Notes under the pieces: model-generated | What the model was told of the DNA's origin: nothing | Database searches by the model: none | The model's input: the letters and a program-made list of their open reading frames with translations, nothing else | From: Caulobacter segnis | GTDB lineage: Bacteria > Pseudomonadota > Alphaproteobacteria > Caulobacterales > Caulobacteraceae | NCBI RefSeq assembly: GCF_003243465.1 | Contig: NZ_QFQZ01000004.1 | Coordinates: 38,593 to 102,592 of the forward strand | Direction of reading: 5' to 3' | DNA length: 64,000 nt | Shown: positions 42,491-53,915 of the stretch, one piece after another | Layout: each line of letters begins with the position of its first letter | How positions within the stretch are numbered: position 1 is the first letter of the stretch | Made by a program: the position numbers and the translations under genes

Positions 42491-42538
42491 CCCATCGCTG
42501 TTATTACGGAAGAGGCAATCCGTAATAACAGCGATGGG
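42491..42538. promoter_or_regulatory. 20-base perfect inverted repeat (operator) before the NikR-like gene
   Basis: CCCATCGCTGTTATTACGGA (42491-42510) is perfectly repeated in inverted form at 42519-42538, around an 8-base centre. The internal portion, TATTACG-N12-CGTAATA (42502-42527), matches the site upstream of the importer. The repeat starts 8 bases from the regulator start codon, so it lies in the promoter/leader and should mediate autoregulation. Confidence 0.85.
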
Positions 42539-42554
42539 CCAGCACACCAGGCGG

Positions 42555-42578
42555 GCGCCTCGCTTTTGGGCGAAGCGC
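42555..42578 (-). terminator. Hairpin after glmS
   Basis: GCGCCTCGC (42555-42563) and GCGAAGCGC (42570-42578) pair with one mismatch around a 6-base loop, about 45 bases past the glmS stop. No clear U-run follows on the minus strand. It may separate glmS from the regulator operon. Confidence 0.4.
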
Positions 42579-42621
42579 GGTCGAAGTTTGTACAGGGCGG
42601 CGGTGCCCCGCGGGCTCGCCC

Positions 42622-44442
<1,821 letters not shown>

Positions 44443-44659
44443 AGGCCATGATCCCTTGTAGAACGCGCCACAAGACCGTGAGCGAGCGCTAGCTTTACGA
44501 CGCCGCGTTTAGCACTCGTCCGGAAGCGGCTTTGATAAATCTGCATTTCGGATCGTTTCGCGAACCGACTTTCAGCGAGCCAATCGCTTCTGAATGGCTC
44601 AGAATTGGGGCAATGAGCGGCCCAACGACCTTACGCTCGCCAAGAGACGACGAAACCCA

Positions 44660-46006
44660 ATGAGCAAGCGCGCCTATTTCGGCACCGACGGCATCCGCGG
44701 CCAGGCCAACAAGCACCCCATGACCGCCGAGGTCGCCCTGCGCGTCGGCCTGGCGGCCGGCAAGCTGTTCCGGTCGCAGGACGATCGACGCCATCTGGTG
44801 GTGATCGGCAAGGACACCCGCCTCTCGGGCTACATGATCGAGCCGGCCCTGGTGGCGGGCCTGACCAGCGTGGGCCTGGACGTGCGCCTGTTCGGCCCCC
44901 TGCCGACTCCGGCCGTCGCGATGATGACCCGCTCGATGCGGGCCGACCTCGGGATCATGATCTCGGCCAGCCACAACAATTTCGCCGACAACGGCATCAA
45001 GCTGTTCGGCCCCGACGGCTACAAGCTGTCCGACGAGCAGGAGCTGAAGATCGAGGCCCTGATGGACGAGGGCCTGCAGGAGGGCCTGGCCGAACCGCGC
45101 GAACTGGGCCGGGTCAAGCGGATCGACGACGCCCAGGCGCGCTATGTCGAGATCGTCAAGGCGACCTTCCCGCGCCACCGCAACCTGTCGGGCCTGCGCA
45201 TCGTGATCGATTGCGCCAATGGCGCGGCCTACAAGGTCGCCCCGACCGCCCTCTACGAGCTGGGCGCCGAGGTGATCTCGCTGGGCGTCACGCCCGACGG
45301 CACCAACATCAACGAGGAGTGCGGCTCGACCCATCCCGAGGCCATGGCCAAGATGGTCCGCGAGTACCGCGCCGACATCGGCATCGCCCTGGACGGCGAC
45401 GCCGACCGCCTGGTGATCTGCGACGAGAAGGGCGTGGTCGTCGACGGCGACCAGATCATGGCCATCATCGCCGGCTCGCTGGCCAAGGCCGGGACCCTGA
45501 AGGGCGGCGGCGTGGTGGCCACGGTCATGTCGAACCTCGGGCTCGAGCGCCTGCTGGCCGGCCAGGGCCTGACCCTGGAGCGCACCGCCGTCGGCGACCG
45601 CTATGTCATGCAGCGGATGCGCGAGGGCGGCTTCAATGTCGGCGGCGAGCAGTCGGGCCACCTGATCCTGTCGGACTTCTCGACCACGGGCGACGGCCTG
45701 ATCGCGGCCCTGCAGGTTCTGGCGGTCATGGTCGAGACCGGCAAGCCGATGAGCGCGCTGGGCCGCCAGTTCGAGCCGGTGCCGCAGCTGCTGGAAAACG
45801 TCCGCTTCGCCGGCGGCAAGCCGCTGGAAGCCAAGAGCGTCAAGGAGGCCATCGCCGACGGCGAGGCCCAGCTGAACGGCTCGGGCCGCATCGTCGTCCG
45901 CGCCTCGGGCACCGAGCCGCTGATCCGCATCATGGCCGAGGGCGACGATCCCGCCCTGGTCAAGAAGGTGGTCAAGTCGATCGCCGGCGCCGTGAAGGCG
46001 GCCTGA
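44660..46006 (+). CDS. glmM: Phosphoglucosamine mutase
   Basis: Converts glucosamine-6-phosphate to glucosamine-1-phosphate. It has 448 residues from the ATG at 44660 ([17 protein letters not shown]). The frame is open upstream to 44594, but the family start is clear. The phosphoserine loop is [15 protein letters not shown]. The metal-binding loop is DGDADRL, the sugar-binding loop is GGEQSGH, and the C-terminal phosphate-binding loop is [12 protein letters not shown]. With divergent glmS it supplies amino sugars for cell-wall synthesis. Confidence 0.97.
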   Translation: MSKRAYFGTDGIRGQANKHPMTAEVALRVGLAAGKLFRSQDDRRHLVVIGKDTRLSGYMIEPALVAGLTSVGLDVRLFGPLPTPAVAMMTRSMRADLGIMISASHNNFADNGIKLFGPDGYKLSDEQELKIEALMDEGLQEGLAEPRELGRVKRIDDAQARYVEIVKATFPRHRNLSGLRIVIDCANGAAYKVAPTALYELGAEVISLGVTPDGTNINEECGSTHPEAMAKMVREYRADIGIALDGDADRLVICDEKGVVVDGDQIMAIIAGSLAKAGTLKGGGVVATVMSNLGLERLLAGQGLTLERTAVGDRYVMQRMREGGFNVGGEQSGHLILSDFSTTGDGLIAALQVLAVMVETGKPMSALGRQFEPVPQLLENVRFAGGKPLEAKSVKEAIADGEAQLNGSGRIVVRASGTEPLIRIMAEGDDPALVKKVVKSIAGAVKAA

Positions 46007-46408
46007 CGGACACCACGCTCGCCGGTGAAGCCCGCGCCTGGACCGCCTCGCCAGCCTTCCGCGGCGGGCGCCTTGGCGCGCCTGACGCTCGCTTCGCGAT
46101 CATTTCCGCGAAGCAACCGCCCCTGGATCCGACCTCATCCTAAGGTTACGGGCGTCTCGCCTTTTCGTGCTGAGCGCGCGCTGATCCTGCACGCCACTCA
46201 GGTTGACTTGTCCGACATGAAGAAAGCCCGCCGAGCCCTCAACAAACTTCGCGGCTTTCCGAAACGTCAAGCAGCGCAGCGATTCTGCGGCCTCAACCAT
46301 ATTATAAATGGCATTAGTGGTATTGACCGAACTCAACCTCTCATGGAAAACTAGTCGGACAATACAAGGGTTGCGAGAGGGGCTCGCGCCCATCCAGGGA
46401 GGGGACGA
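46007..46408. other. Intergenic region before the TonB-dependent receptor
   Basis: I see no gene in this 402-base gap. A perfect hairpin, GCTTCGCG (46091-46098) with CGCGAAGC (46107-46114), lies after glmM. A GATTC (GANTC) site is near 46280. The segment at about 46295-46370 is AT-rich, including ATTATAAATGG, and probably carries the receptor promoter and its operator. Confidence 0.55.
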
Positions 46409-49219
46409 ATGAAGCGCCTTGCGCTTTTGCTGTCGGCTGCGCCGATGGTGTTTTCAGCCATGCCAGCGGCGGCTCAGATCGCCGAAAAGCCGGCCCAGAC
46501 GAAGCCGGCGACCAACGCCAAGGTCGAGGACTCGGCCGTTACCGAAGTCGTGATCACGGGCCTGCGCAAGAGCCTGAGCTCGGCGCAGCAGATCAAGCGC
46601 CACTCGGACGCCATCCTCGACGCCGTGGTCGCCGAGGACATCGGCAAGCTTCCCGACAACACAGCCGCCGAGACCCTGGCGCGCATCACCGGCATCCAGG
46701 TCGAGCGGTACAGCGACGAGGCCAACAGGGTCCTGATCCGCGGCCTCCCTGACGTAGCCACCACCTATAACGGCCGCGAAATCTTCACGGCCGAGAACCG
46801 TCGCGTGCAACTGCAGGACTTCCCGGCCCAGGCCCTGGCCGGCATCGAGGTCTACAAGTCCGGCACCGCCGACATCGTCGAGCCCGGTCTGGCCGGCCTG
46901 ATCAATGTTCGCACCCGCCGCCCGCTCGACTTCAAGGGCGGCTTCATCGGCGGCGGCGTCCGTCTGACCTATAACGATCAGAGCAAGAAGCGCGACCCGA
47001 ACGGCAACATCCTGGTGTCGGATCGCTGGGATACGTCGATCGGCGAGATCGGCGTCCTGGCCAACGCGACCTACGCCCAGTCGAAGTATCGGAACGGGGT
47101 CCGCTACAACAGCCAGTCGATCGTCAAGGTCAGCCCCCTGTCCACCGTCTCGCCGGCCAGCGTGGGGACCAACTTCTACTATCCGGCGGCGGTCGGGCTC
47201 TATAACGACGGCGGCAAGCGTTATCGCCCGTCGGGGAATGTCGCCGTCCAGTGGAAGCCCAGCGACAAGCTCGAGATCTATTTCGACGGCATCTACCAGG
47301 GCTATCGCGGCCGTCAGGCGACCGACAATCTCGACGTCAATCTTCGTGACTGGGACTCGACGATCCAGCAGGATCCGATCCTGACGAACGTCGTCCTGGT
47401 CCCGGGCACGACCGATCAGGCCGCCAGCTTCACCAAGACCAGCGGGATGGCGCCGCAAGCCTACCGCTCGACCGGCGCCGACCAGACCAACACCTACCAA
47501 GGCGCGCTCGGCGCCGTCTGGCGAGGCGACCGCCTGACGCTGTCCACCGACCTCTCCTACGAGGACAGCCGCTATACGGCCCGCAGCTGGAGCCTGGACA
47601 GCGCCTTCACCGCGCCGCCGACCGTCGTCGTCAAGTTCAACGAGAAGGACGGCGCGGCGTTCGATCTCCCCGGCTTCGACGCCTCCAACCCCGCCAACTA
47701 CCTCTGGCGCGGCTACTACGAGCGTCGCTACATCGCCAAGGGCAGCGGGGTGCAGTGGCGCGGCGACGCGGTCTATGACACCGGCGCGTCGTTGCTGCCG
47801 GAGGTCAAGTTCGGCCTGCGCTACACCGATCGCGACGCGTCCTTGATCCAGGGCTCGCGCTACGCCTGGGTGCTGCCGCTGAAGATGCCGCTGGCCGGCC
47901 TGCCCGTCGGCCAGCTCCAGCTGATCGAGGATCCGTTCCGCGGGAGCACGCAAGGCTTCACCCGCTACCTGATGCCTACGCGCGAAGGCGTCGCCGGCAA
48001 CTTCGCGGCGCTGCGCCAGCGGTCGGTTGACGCGCTGAAGCAGCTGGTGGCGCTCCACCCCACCGATCAGGGCTATATCGACAATCTGAAGGCGTTCAGC
48101 GCGCCCGACGTCCCGCTCGACGTGGCCGGCGCCTTCAGCGCCAAGGAACAGAGCTACGCCGGCTACGCCCAGACCAAGTACGCCTTCGATCTCGGCGCCT
48201 GGGCGGTCGATGGCGTGGCGGGCGTTCGGGTGGTCCAGACGAAGGGCGACTTCTCCGGCACTTCGCGCGTCAGCGCCAACGGGGTCACCAACCTGATCCC
48301 GCGCACCATCCACCAGAACTACACCGACGTCCTGCCCAACATCAGCCTGCGGGTTCGCCCGGACGACAAGTTCCAGCTGCGCCTGGGCTACACCCAGACC
48401 CGCACGCGGGTGAACTTCGGCGACCTCAATCCGGCGCTGAACATCAGCCAGGTGGTCCGCGACCCGTCACAGCCGGTGGATCCGAACTCGCCGACCGCCA
48501 AGATCAACGCCTATGGCGACGGCGGAAACCCGGACCTGCTGCCCCTGACCTCGAACAACTACGACGTCAGCGCCGAGTACTATTTCTCGAGCACGGGCAA
48601 CATCTCGATCGCCGGCTTCTATCGCGACCTGTTCGGCTTCACGAGCCGGTATACGCGGCAGGTCGAGGATCCGGTCTATGGCCTGATCCAGATCAGCCGT
48701 CCGGAGAACTCGGGCTCGGGCAAGATCAAGGGCTTCGAGATCAACGCCCAGAGCTTCCTGGACTTCCTGCCCGGCGCCTGGAAGGGCTTCGGCGTCCAGG
48801 CCAACCTCACCTACATCAACGGCCGCAAGATGCAGCCGGCGGTGCTGGGCGGCGACGGGGACTATGTGCGGATCGAGGGCCTGTCCAAGTGGACCTACAA
48901 CGCCGCGGTGTTCTACGAGCGCAACGGGATCACGGGCCGGCTGTCCTATAACCACCGCTCGCCGTGGGTGGACTACTACCGCCAGGCCTCGGACGGCTCG
49001 CGCTACACCGGCGTCGGCATCCGCGGCACCTCGCGCCTGGACGCCTCGCTCAGCTATGACGTGACCAAGAACATCACCGTCGGCTTGGACGTCAGCAACC
49101 TGCTGGCCAAGCCGTTCGAGAACTACAACAACTACTCGCAGACCCGGGCCTATCCGGTCGATGTGCGCTACGAGGGCCGCTACTACGGCCTGGGCCTGCG
49201 CTTCCGCTTCGGCGAGTAG
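46409..49219 (+). CDS. TonB-dependent outer-membrane receptor (TIGR01782-like)
   Basis: This 936-residue outer-membrane receptor has a signal peptide (MKRLALLLSAAPMVFSAMPAAAQ). A TonB-box-like segment around VTEVVITGLRKSLSSAQQIKR is followed by a plug domain (VVAEDIGKLPDNTAAETLARITGIQ...VLIRGLP...GREIF). A long beta-barrel ends in YYGLGLRFRFGE, where a terminal aromatic residue sits just before the last residues. The N-terminal wording matches the large Caulobacter/Xanthomonas receptor group often devoted to plant carbohydrates. The ligand is unknown, since no glycosidase or inner-membrane transporter is adjacent. The start has GGAGGGGA upstream. Confidence 0.92.
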   Translation: MKRLALLLSAAPMVFSAMPAAAQIAEKPAQTKPATNAKVEDSAVTEVVITGLRKSLSSAQQIKRHSDAILDAVVAEDIGKLPDNTAAETLARITGIQVERYSDEANRVLIRGLPDVATTYNGREIFTAENRRVQLQDFPAQALAGIEVYKSGTADIVEPGLAGLINVRTRRPLDFKGGFIGGGVRLTYNDQSKKRDPNGNILVSDRWDTSIGEIGVLANATYAQSKYRNGVRYNSQSIVKVSPLSTVSPASVGTNFYYPAAVGLYNDGGKRYRPSGNVAVQWKPSDKLEIYFDGIYQGYRGRQATDNLDVNLRDWDSTIQQDPILTNVVLVPGTTDQAASFTKTSGMAPQAYRSTGADQTNTYQGALGAVWRGDRLTLSTDLSYEDSRYTARSWSLDSAFTAPPTVVVKFNEKDGAAFDLPGFDASNPANYLWRGYYERRYIAKGSGVQWRGDAVYDTGASLLPEVKFGLRYTDRDASLIQGSRYAWVLPLKMPLAGLPVGQLQLIEDPFRGSTQGFTRYLMPTREGVAGNFAALRQRSVDALKQLVALHPTDQGYIDNLKAFSAPDVPLDVAGAFSAKEQSYAGYAQTKYAFDLGAWAVDGVAGVRVVQTKGDFSGTSRVSANGVTNLIPRTIHQNYTDVLPNISLRVRPDDKFQLRLGYTQTRTRVNFGDLNPALNISQVVRDPSQPVDPNSPTAKINAYGDGGNPDLLPLTSNNYDVSAEYYFSSTGNISIAGFYRDLFGFTSRYTRQVEDPVYGLIQISRPENSGSGKIKGFEINAQSFLDFLPGAWKGFGVQANLTYINGRKMQPAVLGGDGDYVRIEGLSKWTYNAAVFYERNGITGRLSYNHRSPWVDYYRQASDGSRYTGVGIRGTSRLDASLSYDVTKNITVGLDVSNLLAKPFENYNNYSQTRAYPVDVRYEGRYYGLGLRFRFGE

Positions 49220-49230
49220 GCGCGCGGCGG

Positions 49231-49250
49231 CCAGCGACGAGAGTCGCTGG
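49231..49250. terminator. Hairpin between converging receptor and DUF6065 genes
   Basis: CCAGCGAC (49231-49238) and GTCGCTGG (49243-49250) form a perfect stem closed by a GAGA tetraloop. It lies 11 bases past the receptor stop and 12 bases before the end of the opposing gene, so it can serve both. U-runs are weak. Confidence 0.55.
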
Positions 49251-49262
49251 CTGCTTCCGGCC

Positions 49263-50009
49263 TCAGACGCCCAGCTTGGGGGCCTTCAGGCGGCGCTTGT
49301 TGACGTGGTGGCTGGGGGCCTCGGCCTTGATCTCCTCGGGGTACTCGCCCTTGAAGTAGAAGCGCTGCCAAGCCTCCTTGGTGGCCTCGGGATCACGCTT
49401 GAAGATCAGGTTGTTGAACTCGGTGCGCTTCTCGGCCCAGACGTCGTACTGGCGGCGGAGCTCGGGGTTGGAGTTCATCGAGCGGATCACCGGCTGGAAG
49501 GCCTCCATCGGCTTATCCTGGATCAGCATGATGAAGCAGAAGGTCTCGCCCTTCTCGAACCGCACCGTGCCGGGGCGGGTGAAGATCCAGTTCATCGTGA
49601 AGGGAAAAGGCAGCCAGTCGGTCTCGATCACGCCGGCCAGCGGCTGGATGCCGTCCTTGACGTGGTTGGGCGGCCCCATGGCCATCAGCGACCAGCCCGG
49701 CGGCGTGCGGAACAGATAGCCGGTGTGGAAGGTCACCACGCCCCGCGTGAAGTGCGACTTCACGAAGTCGGTGAAGCCGGGATAGGGGTGGTCGGGCTGG
49801 AACTTGATGCACTCCTGGTGCGCCCCGCCGTCCCAGGTCATCGAGAAGCCGACGGGGCAGATGATGTCCCAGCCGGTGGTGTTGGCCATGGTCAGCGGCA
49901 GGCAGCGATAGGGATGGCGCTCGGCGAACCGATCCATCCAGGCGCGCTGCGGCCGGCCCGGCACGATCTCGGGCGGACGGTTCTCGGTGGGATAGCACTC
50001 CAGTTCCAT
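49263..50009 (-). CDS. DUF6065-family protein, function unknown
   Basis: A 248-residue soluble protein without signal peptide. The conserved stretch RAWMDRFAERHPYRCLPLTMANTTGWDI and the later FTRGVVTFHTGYLFRTPPGWSLMAMGPPNHVKDGIQPLAGVIETDWLPF are the wording typical of DUF6065 proteins. The aromatic-rich, HTGYLFRTP/TMNWIFTRPG repeats suggest a beta-sandwich or cupin-like fold, but no catalytic motif is evident. Relatives often sit near TonB receptors or peptide-modification genes. Here it converges with a TonB receptor, but no transcriptional link follows from that. Confidence 0.75.
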   Translation of the reverse strand: MELECYPTENRPPEIVPGRPQRAWMDRFAERHPYRCLPLTMANTTGWDIICPVGFSMTWDGGAHQECIKFQPDHPYPGFTDFVKSHFTRGVVTFHTGYLFRTPPGWSLMAMGPPNHVKDGIQPLAGVIETDWLPFPFTMNWIFTRPGTVRFEKGETFCFIMLIQDKPMEAFQPVIRSMNSNPELRRQYDVWAEKRTEFNNLIFKRDPEATKEAWQRFYFKGEYPEEIKAEAPSHHVNKRRLKAPKLGV

Positions 50010-50077
50010 GCCGGTCCTTTGCTTGGTTCCTGCCCCTTATGCGTCTGGTCTAGCCCTCCGGCCCTCCAGCCGTCTAG

Positions 50078-50590
<513 letters not shown>

Positions 50591-50695
50591 CCGCGGTTCG
50601 CCTAGCGAGCGATCCCATCATTGCGCAGAGGCGCGCCAGGGACCATCTTGGCGGCTGACGCGTTTCCTGCCCCAGTACCCTATACGAGAGACCCG

Positions 50696-51604
50696 ATGTC
50701 CCTGATCGGCGAAAAGTCCGCCGCCCCCGCCGCGGGCAAGAGCGACCACATCAAGGATGGCTCGGACGCCACCTTCATGGCCGACGTCATCGAGGCGTCG
50801 AAGACCCAGCCGGTCATCGTCGACTTCTGGGCGACCTGGTGCGGTCCCTGCCGCCAGCTGACCCCGACGATCGAGAAGGTCGTCAACGCCGCCAAGGGCG
50901 CGGTCAAGCTGGTGAAGATCGACGTCGACAAGAACCCGGCCTTCGCCGGCCAGCTGCGCGTGCAGTCGATCCCGACCGTCTACGCCTTCGTCGACGGCCG
51001 GCCGGTCGACGCCTTCCAGGGCGCCCTGCCCGAGAGCCAGGTCAAGGCCTTCGTCGAGAAGCTGGCCAAGGCCGGCGGCGGCGAAAGCCCGCTCGACGAG
51101 CTGATCGCGCTGGGCAAGGAATCGCTGGAGATCGGCGACATCGGCGGCGCGGCCCAGGCCTTCGCCCAGGCCCTGCAAGTCGACCCGACCAACATCAAGG
51201 CCATCGGCGGCATGGCCCGGGCCTATCTGATCGGCGGCGACCTGGAAGGCGCGGCCGAGGTGGTCGCCATGGCCCCCGCCGACGCCAAGGACCCCGACCT
51301 CGACGCCGCCCGCGCCGCCCTGGCCCTGGCGCAGGAGGCCCCCTCGGAGACCGCCGCGTTCGAGCAGCGCCTGGCCGCCGATCCCGACGACCACGAGGCC
51401 CGCTTCGAACTGGCCAAGGCCCTGGCCGGCGCCGGCCACCTGCAGGCCGCGTCCGATCACCTGCTGACCATCATCGCCCGCGACCGCGCCTGGAACGACG
51501 AGGCGGCCCGCAAGCAGCTTCTGACCGTGTTCGAGGCCGCCGGCCCGACCTCGGAAGTCGCCAAGCAAGGACGGCGCAAGCTGTCCTCGATCCTGTTCAG
51601 CTAA
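50696..51604 (+). CDS. cnoX: Chaperedoxin CnoX (thioredoxin-TPR protein, YbbN family)
   Basis: 302 residues. The N-terminal thioredoxin domain has an intact WCGPC motif (FWATWCGPCRQLTP, near residues 45-50). The C-terminal part is helical with tetratricopeptide-like repeats (GDIGGAAQAFAQALQVDPTNIKAIGGMARAYL). CnoX holds substrates during oxidative stress and passes them to GroEL and DnaK. E. coli CnoX lacks the first active-site cysteine, whereas Caulobacter CnoX keeps both and is redox-active, as expected here. The ATG at 50696 is chosen over the longer upstream frame. It heads a run of closely spaced plus-strand genes. Confidence 0.92.
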   Translation: MSLIGEKSAAPAAGKSDHIKDGSDATFMADVIEASKTQPVIVDFWATWCGPCRQLTPTIEKVVNAAKGAVKLVKIDVDKNPAFAGQLRVQSIPTVYAFVDGRPVDAFQGALPESQVKAFVEKLAKAGGGESPLDELIALGKESLEIGDIGGAAQAFAQALQVDPTNIKAIGGMARAYLIGGDLEGAAEVVAMAPADAKDPDLDAARAALALAQEAPSETAAFEQRLAADPDDHEARFELAKALAGAGHLQAASDHLLTIIARDRAWNDEAARKQLLTVFEAAGPTSEVAKQGRRKLSSILFS

Positions 51605-51626
51605 GGTTTCAGCCCACGGAGACTCC

Positions 51627-52292
51627 ATGCCGGCCGTCTATCGAAAGCTTGGCGACCTACCCCTGGTGATCCCGGTCTTTCCCTTGGACGGCGCCCTGCT
51701 GCTGCCGGGCGGCCAACTGCCGCTGAACATCTTCGAGCCGCGCTACCTGAACATGCTGGACGACGCCATGTCCGGCGAGCGGATCATCGGCATGATCCAG
51801 ACCCGTCCCGGCGGCGATCATCAACGCCCGGCCCTGGCGCCGGTCGGGTGCGCCGGCCGGGTCACCAGCTTCGCCGAGACCAGCGACGGCCGCTATCTGA
51901 TCACCCTGACGGGCCTCTGCCGCTTCAAGGCCGGCGAGGAGCTGCCGGTGCGCACGCCCTACCGCCAGGTGCGCGCCGACTTCACGCCCTACGAGCCGGA
52001 CCTGCGCGAGGACGGCGCGGGCGAGCGCACCGCCGCCGACATCGACCGGCTGCTGGTCGCCCTGCGCCGCTATCTCGACCACCGGGGCTTGGCGATCGAC
52101 TGGGGCGACGCCGAGAGCGCGCCCTCGGACGCCCTGATCAACAGCCTGGCCATGGCCCTGCCGTTCGATCCGATGGAGAAGCAGGCCCTGCTCGAGGCCG
52201 AGACCATTTTCGAGCGCAAGGCGACCCTTACGGCGTTGCTGGAGATCGACGCGGCCGGAAGCGACGATGACGAACCCACTTCGATCCAGTAG
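51627..52292 (+). CDS. Lon N-terminal-domain (LON substrate-binding) protein
   Basis: A 221-residue protein containing only the PUA-like substrate-recognition domain of Lon protease. Recognisable parts are VIPVFPLDGALLLPGGQLPLNIFEPRYLNMLDDAM, ALAPVGCAGRVTSFAETSDGRYLITLTGLCRFK and LINSLAMALPFDPMEKQALLEA. The ATPase and protease domains are absent, which is normal for this stand-alone family. It may act as an adaptor or sensor, and its role is unproven. It follows cnoX by 22 bases and precedes the Trm112 gene by 9, so it is probably in one operon with them. Confidence 0.9.
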   Translation: MPAVYRKLGDLPLVIPVFPLDGALLLPGGQLPLNIFEPRYLNMLDDAMSGERIIGMIQTRPGGDHQRPALAPVGCAGRVTSFAETSDGRYLITLTGLCRFKAGEELPVRTPYRQVRADFTPYEPDLREDGAGERTAADIDRLLVALRRYLDHRGLAIDWGDAESAPSDALINSLAMALPFDPMEKQALLEAETIFERKATLTALLEIDAAGSDDDEPTSIQ

Positions 52293-52301
52293 ACACGCGC
52301 C

Positions 52302-52499
52302 ATGACCCAAGCCGCCCCGCCCCCCGTCGATGTCGATCCGCGCCTGCTGGAAGTGCTGGTGTGTCCCGTGACCCGAGCTCCGCTGGAGTACGACCGCGTC
52401 GCCGGCGAACTGATCAGCCGCTCGGCCAAGCTGGCCTACCCGATCCGCGACGGCGTGCCGATCATGCTGCCGGAAGAGGCGCGGGAGCTCAGCGAGTAG
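52302..52499 (+). CDS. Trm112-family protein
   Basis: A 65-residue protein with the Trm112/YcaR signature: [45 protein letters not shown]. Trm112 proteins act as small activators of methyltransferases, and bacterial versions are thought to support ribosome or tRNA methylation. Only one cysteine of the usual zinc site is evident, as in many bacterial members. It is the last gene of the cnoX-Lon-domain unit and is followed by a cluster of short hairpins. Confidence 0.88.
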   Translation: MTQAAPPPVDVDPRLLEVLVCPVTRAPLEYDRVAGELISRSAKLAYPIRDGVPIMLPEEARELSE

Positions 52500-52518
52500 G
52501 GGTTACTTGCCCCCACCT

Positions 52519-52610
52519 GACCTCGCTTCGCGAGGTCGTCCGCCCCCAGAGGGGGCAGAAGGTTCGCGATATCCTTCTTCCCCCTATGGGGGAGGAGCGC
52601 CGAAGGCGCG
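52519..52610. repeat. Cluster of four short palindromes (extragenic repeat)
   Basis: Successive hairpins are GACCTCGC-TTC-GCGAGGTC (52519-52537), GCCCCC-AGA-GGGGGC (about 52542-52556), CCCCCTATGGGGG (about 52580-52592) and GCGCCGAAGGCGC (about 52598-52610). They fill the gap between two converging genes. The G/C-run hairpins resemble those at 55391-55512 and 63723-63832, suggesting one dispersed repeat family. Confidence 0.65.
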
Positions 52611-52619
52611 GAGGGGGCC

Positions 52620-53870
52620 TTAGAGGCTCTGCCCCCGCAGCAGCTTCGGCAAATCCCCCACCCCGCCGCCGGCCTCGTGCATGAAGAACCGGCGCGCCGG
52701 GGCGATGCGGTTGACCACCGCCAGGCCGGCGCCGCGCGCCACGCGCAGCAGCGGATTGTCGTTCGAGAAGATCCGCACGAAGGCGTCGAAGGCCAGGGCG
52801 TTGGTCACGGTGTCGAACCGGCGCCAGCGGGCGTAGCGCTCCAGCACCGCCTCGGCGCCGATGTCCTCGCCGTTGCGCACGGCCTCGACCAATACTTCCG
52901 CGAGCGCCGCAGCGTCCTTGAGGCCCAGGTTCAGACCCTGGCCCGCGATCGGGTGCACCCCGTGGGCGGCGTCGCCGATCAAGGCCAGGCGGGGCGCGGT
53001 CAGCCGTTCGGCCAGCAGCAGCGACAGCGGATAGACGAAGGTCGGCCCCACGACCTCGACCTGGCCCAGGAAGTCGCCGAACCGGCGCATCAGGTGGGCG
53101 TGGAACATTTCGGGCGAGGCGTGGCGCAGGGCCTCGCCGCGCGCGGTGCTCTCGGTCCAGACCAGGCTGGCGCGGTTCTCGGTCAGCGGCAGGATGGCGA
53201 ACGGGCCGCTGGGCAGGAAATATTCGTGGGCCACGCCCTCGTGCGGGCGCTCCAGCTTGACGGTGCAGACCACGCCGCTCTGGCCATAGCCCCAGCCGAT
53301 GTGGCCGATGCCGGCCGCCTGGCGCAAGGCCGCGCCGCGCCCTTCGGCGCTGACCGCCAGCGGCGCGGTGAGCGCTCGGCCGTCCGACAGGATCAGGCGG
53401 GCCGCGCCGTCGGCGACCTCCAGGTTCTTGGCCGACATCGGCGCGATGACCGGGATGTCCTTCTCGATCACCGCTTTCGAAAGCGCCGCGCGGATCTGGC
53501 GGTTCTCGACCAGGTAGCCGAGCGGCTCGCCGTCGATACGGCCGGAGATCTCGCTGGAATCGAAGCGCAGGAACGCGGCCGACGGCTTGCGGGCCGCCGC
53601 GCCGGGCGTGCGACCGTCGGTGACCAGGATCTGCTCGATGCGCTGGGCGTGCGGCTCCAGGCTCTCGCCGGCGCCGATCGCCCGCCACTGGCGGAACGAG
53701 GAATAGGCGATAGCGGAGCTGCGGCCGTCGAAGGTCGTCGCCAGCTGGGCGTCGAACGGCTGCGGATCGACCAGAAGGGGCTTGAGGCCGCCGGACTTCA
53801 GGGCCAGGGCCAGGGTGGCGCCGGCCATGCCGGCGCCGGCGATGATCACGTCGGCATCGTAAGCGCGCAT
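52620..53870 (-). CDS. UbiH/UbiF/Coq6-family FAD-dependent ubiquinone hydroxylase
   Basis: A 416-residue flavin monooxygenase that hydroxylates the ubiquinone ring. The N-terminal dinucleotide motif is IIAGAGMAGATLALAL. The central DG-type motif lies around VSAEGRGAALRQAAGI. The second FAD motif, LIGDAAHGVHPIAGQGLNLGLKD, is the hallmark of UbiH/Coq6 enzymes. Which ring position it acts on cannot be told from motifs alone. Other ubiquinone genes (ubiB, ubiE) are 40 kb away in the window. It converges with the Trm112 unit and is 45 bases downstream of marC on the same strand. Confidence 0.92.
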   Translation of the reverse strand: MRAYDADVIIAGAGMAGATLALALKSGGLKPLLVDPQPFDAQLATTFDGRSSAIAYSSFRQWRAIGAGESLEPHAQRIEQILVTDGRTPGAAARKPSAAFLRFDSSEISGRIDGEPLGYLVENRQIRAALSKAVIEKDIPVIAPMSAKNLEVADGAARLILSDGRALTAPLAVSAEGRGAALRQAAGIGHIGWGYGQSGVVCTVKLERPHEGVAHEYFLPSGPFAILPLTENRASLVWTESTARGEALRHASPEMFHAHLMRRFGDFLGQVEVVGPTFVYPLSLLLAERLTAPRLALIGDAAHGVHPIAGQGLNLGLKDAAALAEVLVEAVRNGEDIGAEAVLERYARWRRFDTVTNALAFDAFVRIFSNDNPLLRVARGAGLAVVNRIAPARRFFMHEAGGGVGDLPKLLRGQSL

Positions 53871-53915
53871 GGCGAGGATATGGGCGCTGTCTCCCGCGCC
53901 TGTCCAGACGCGCGG

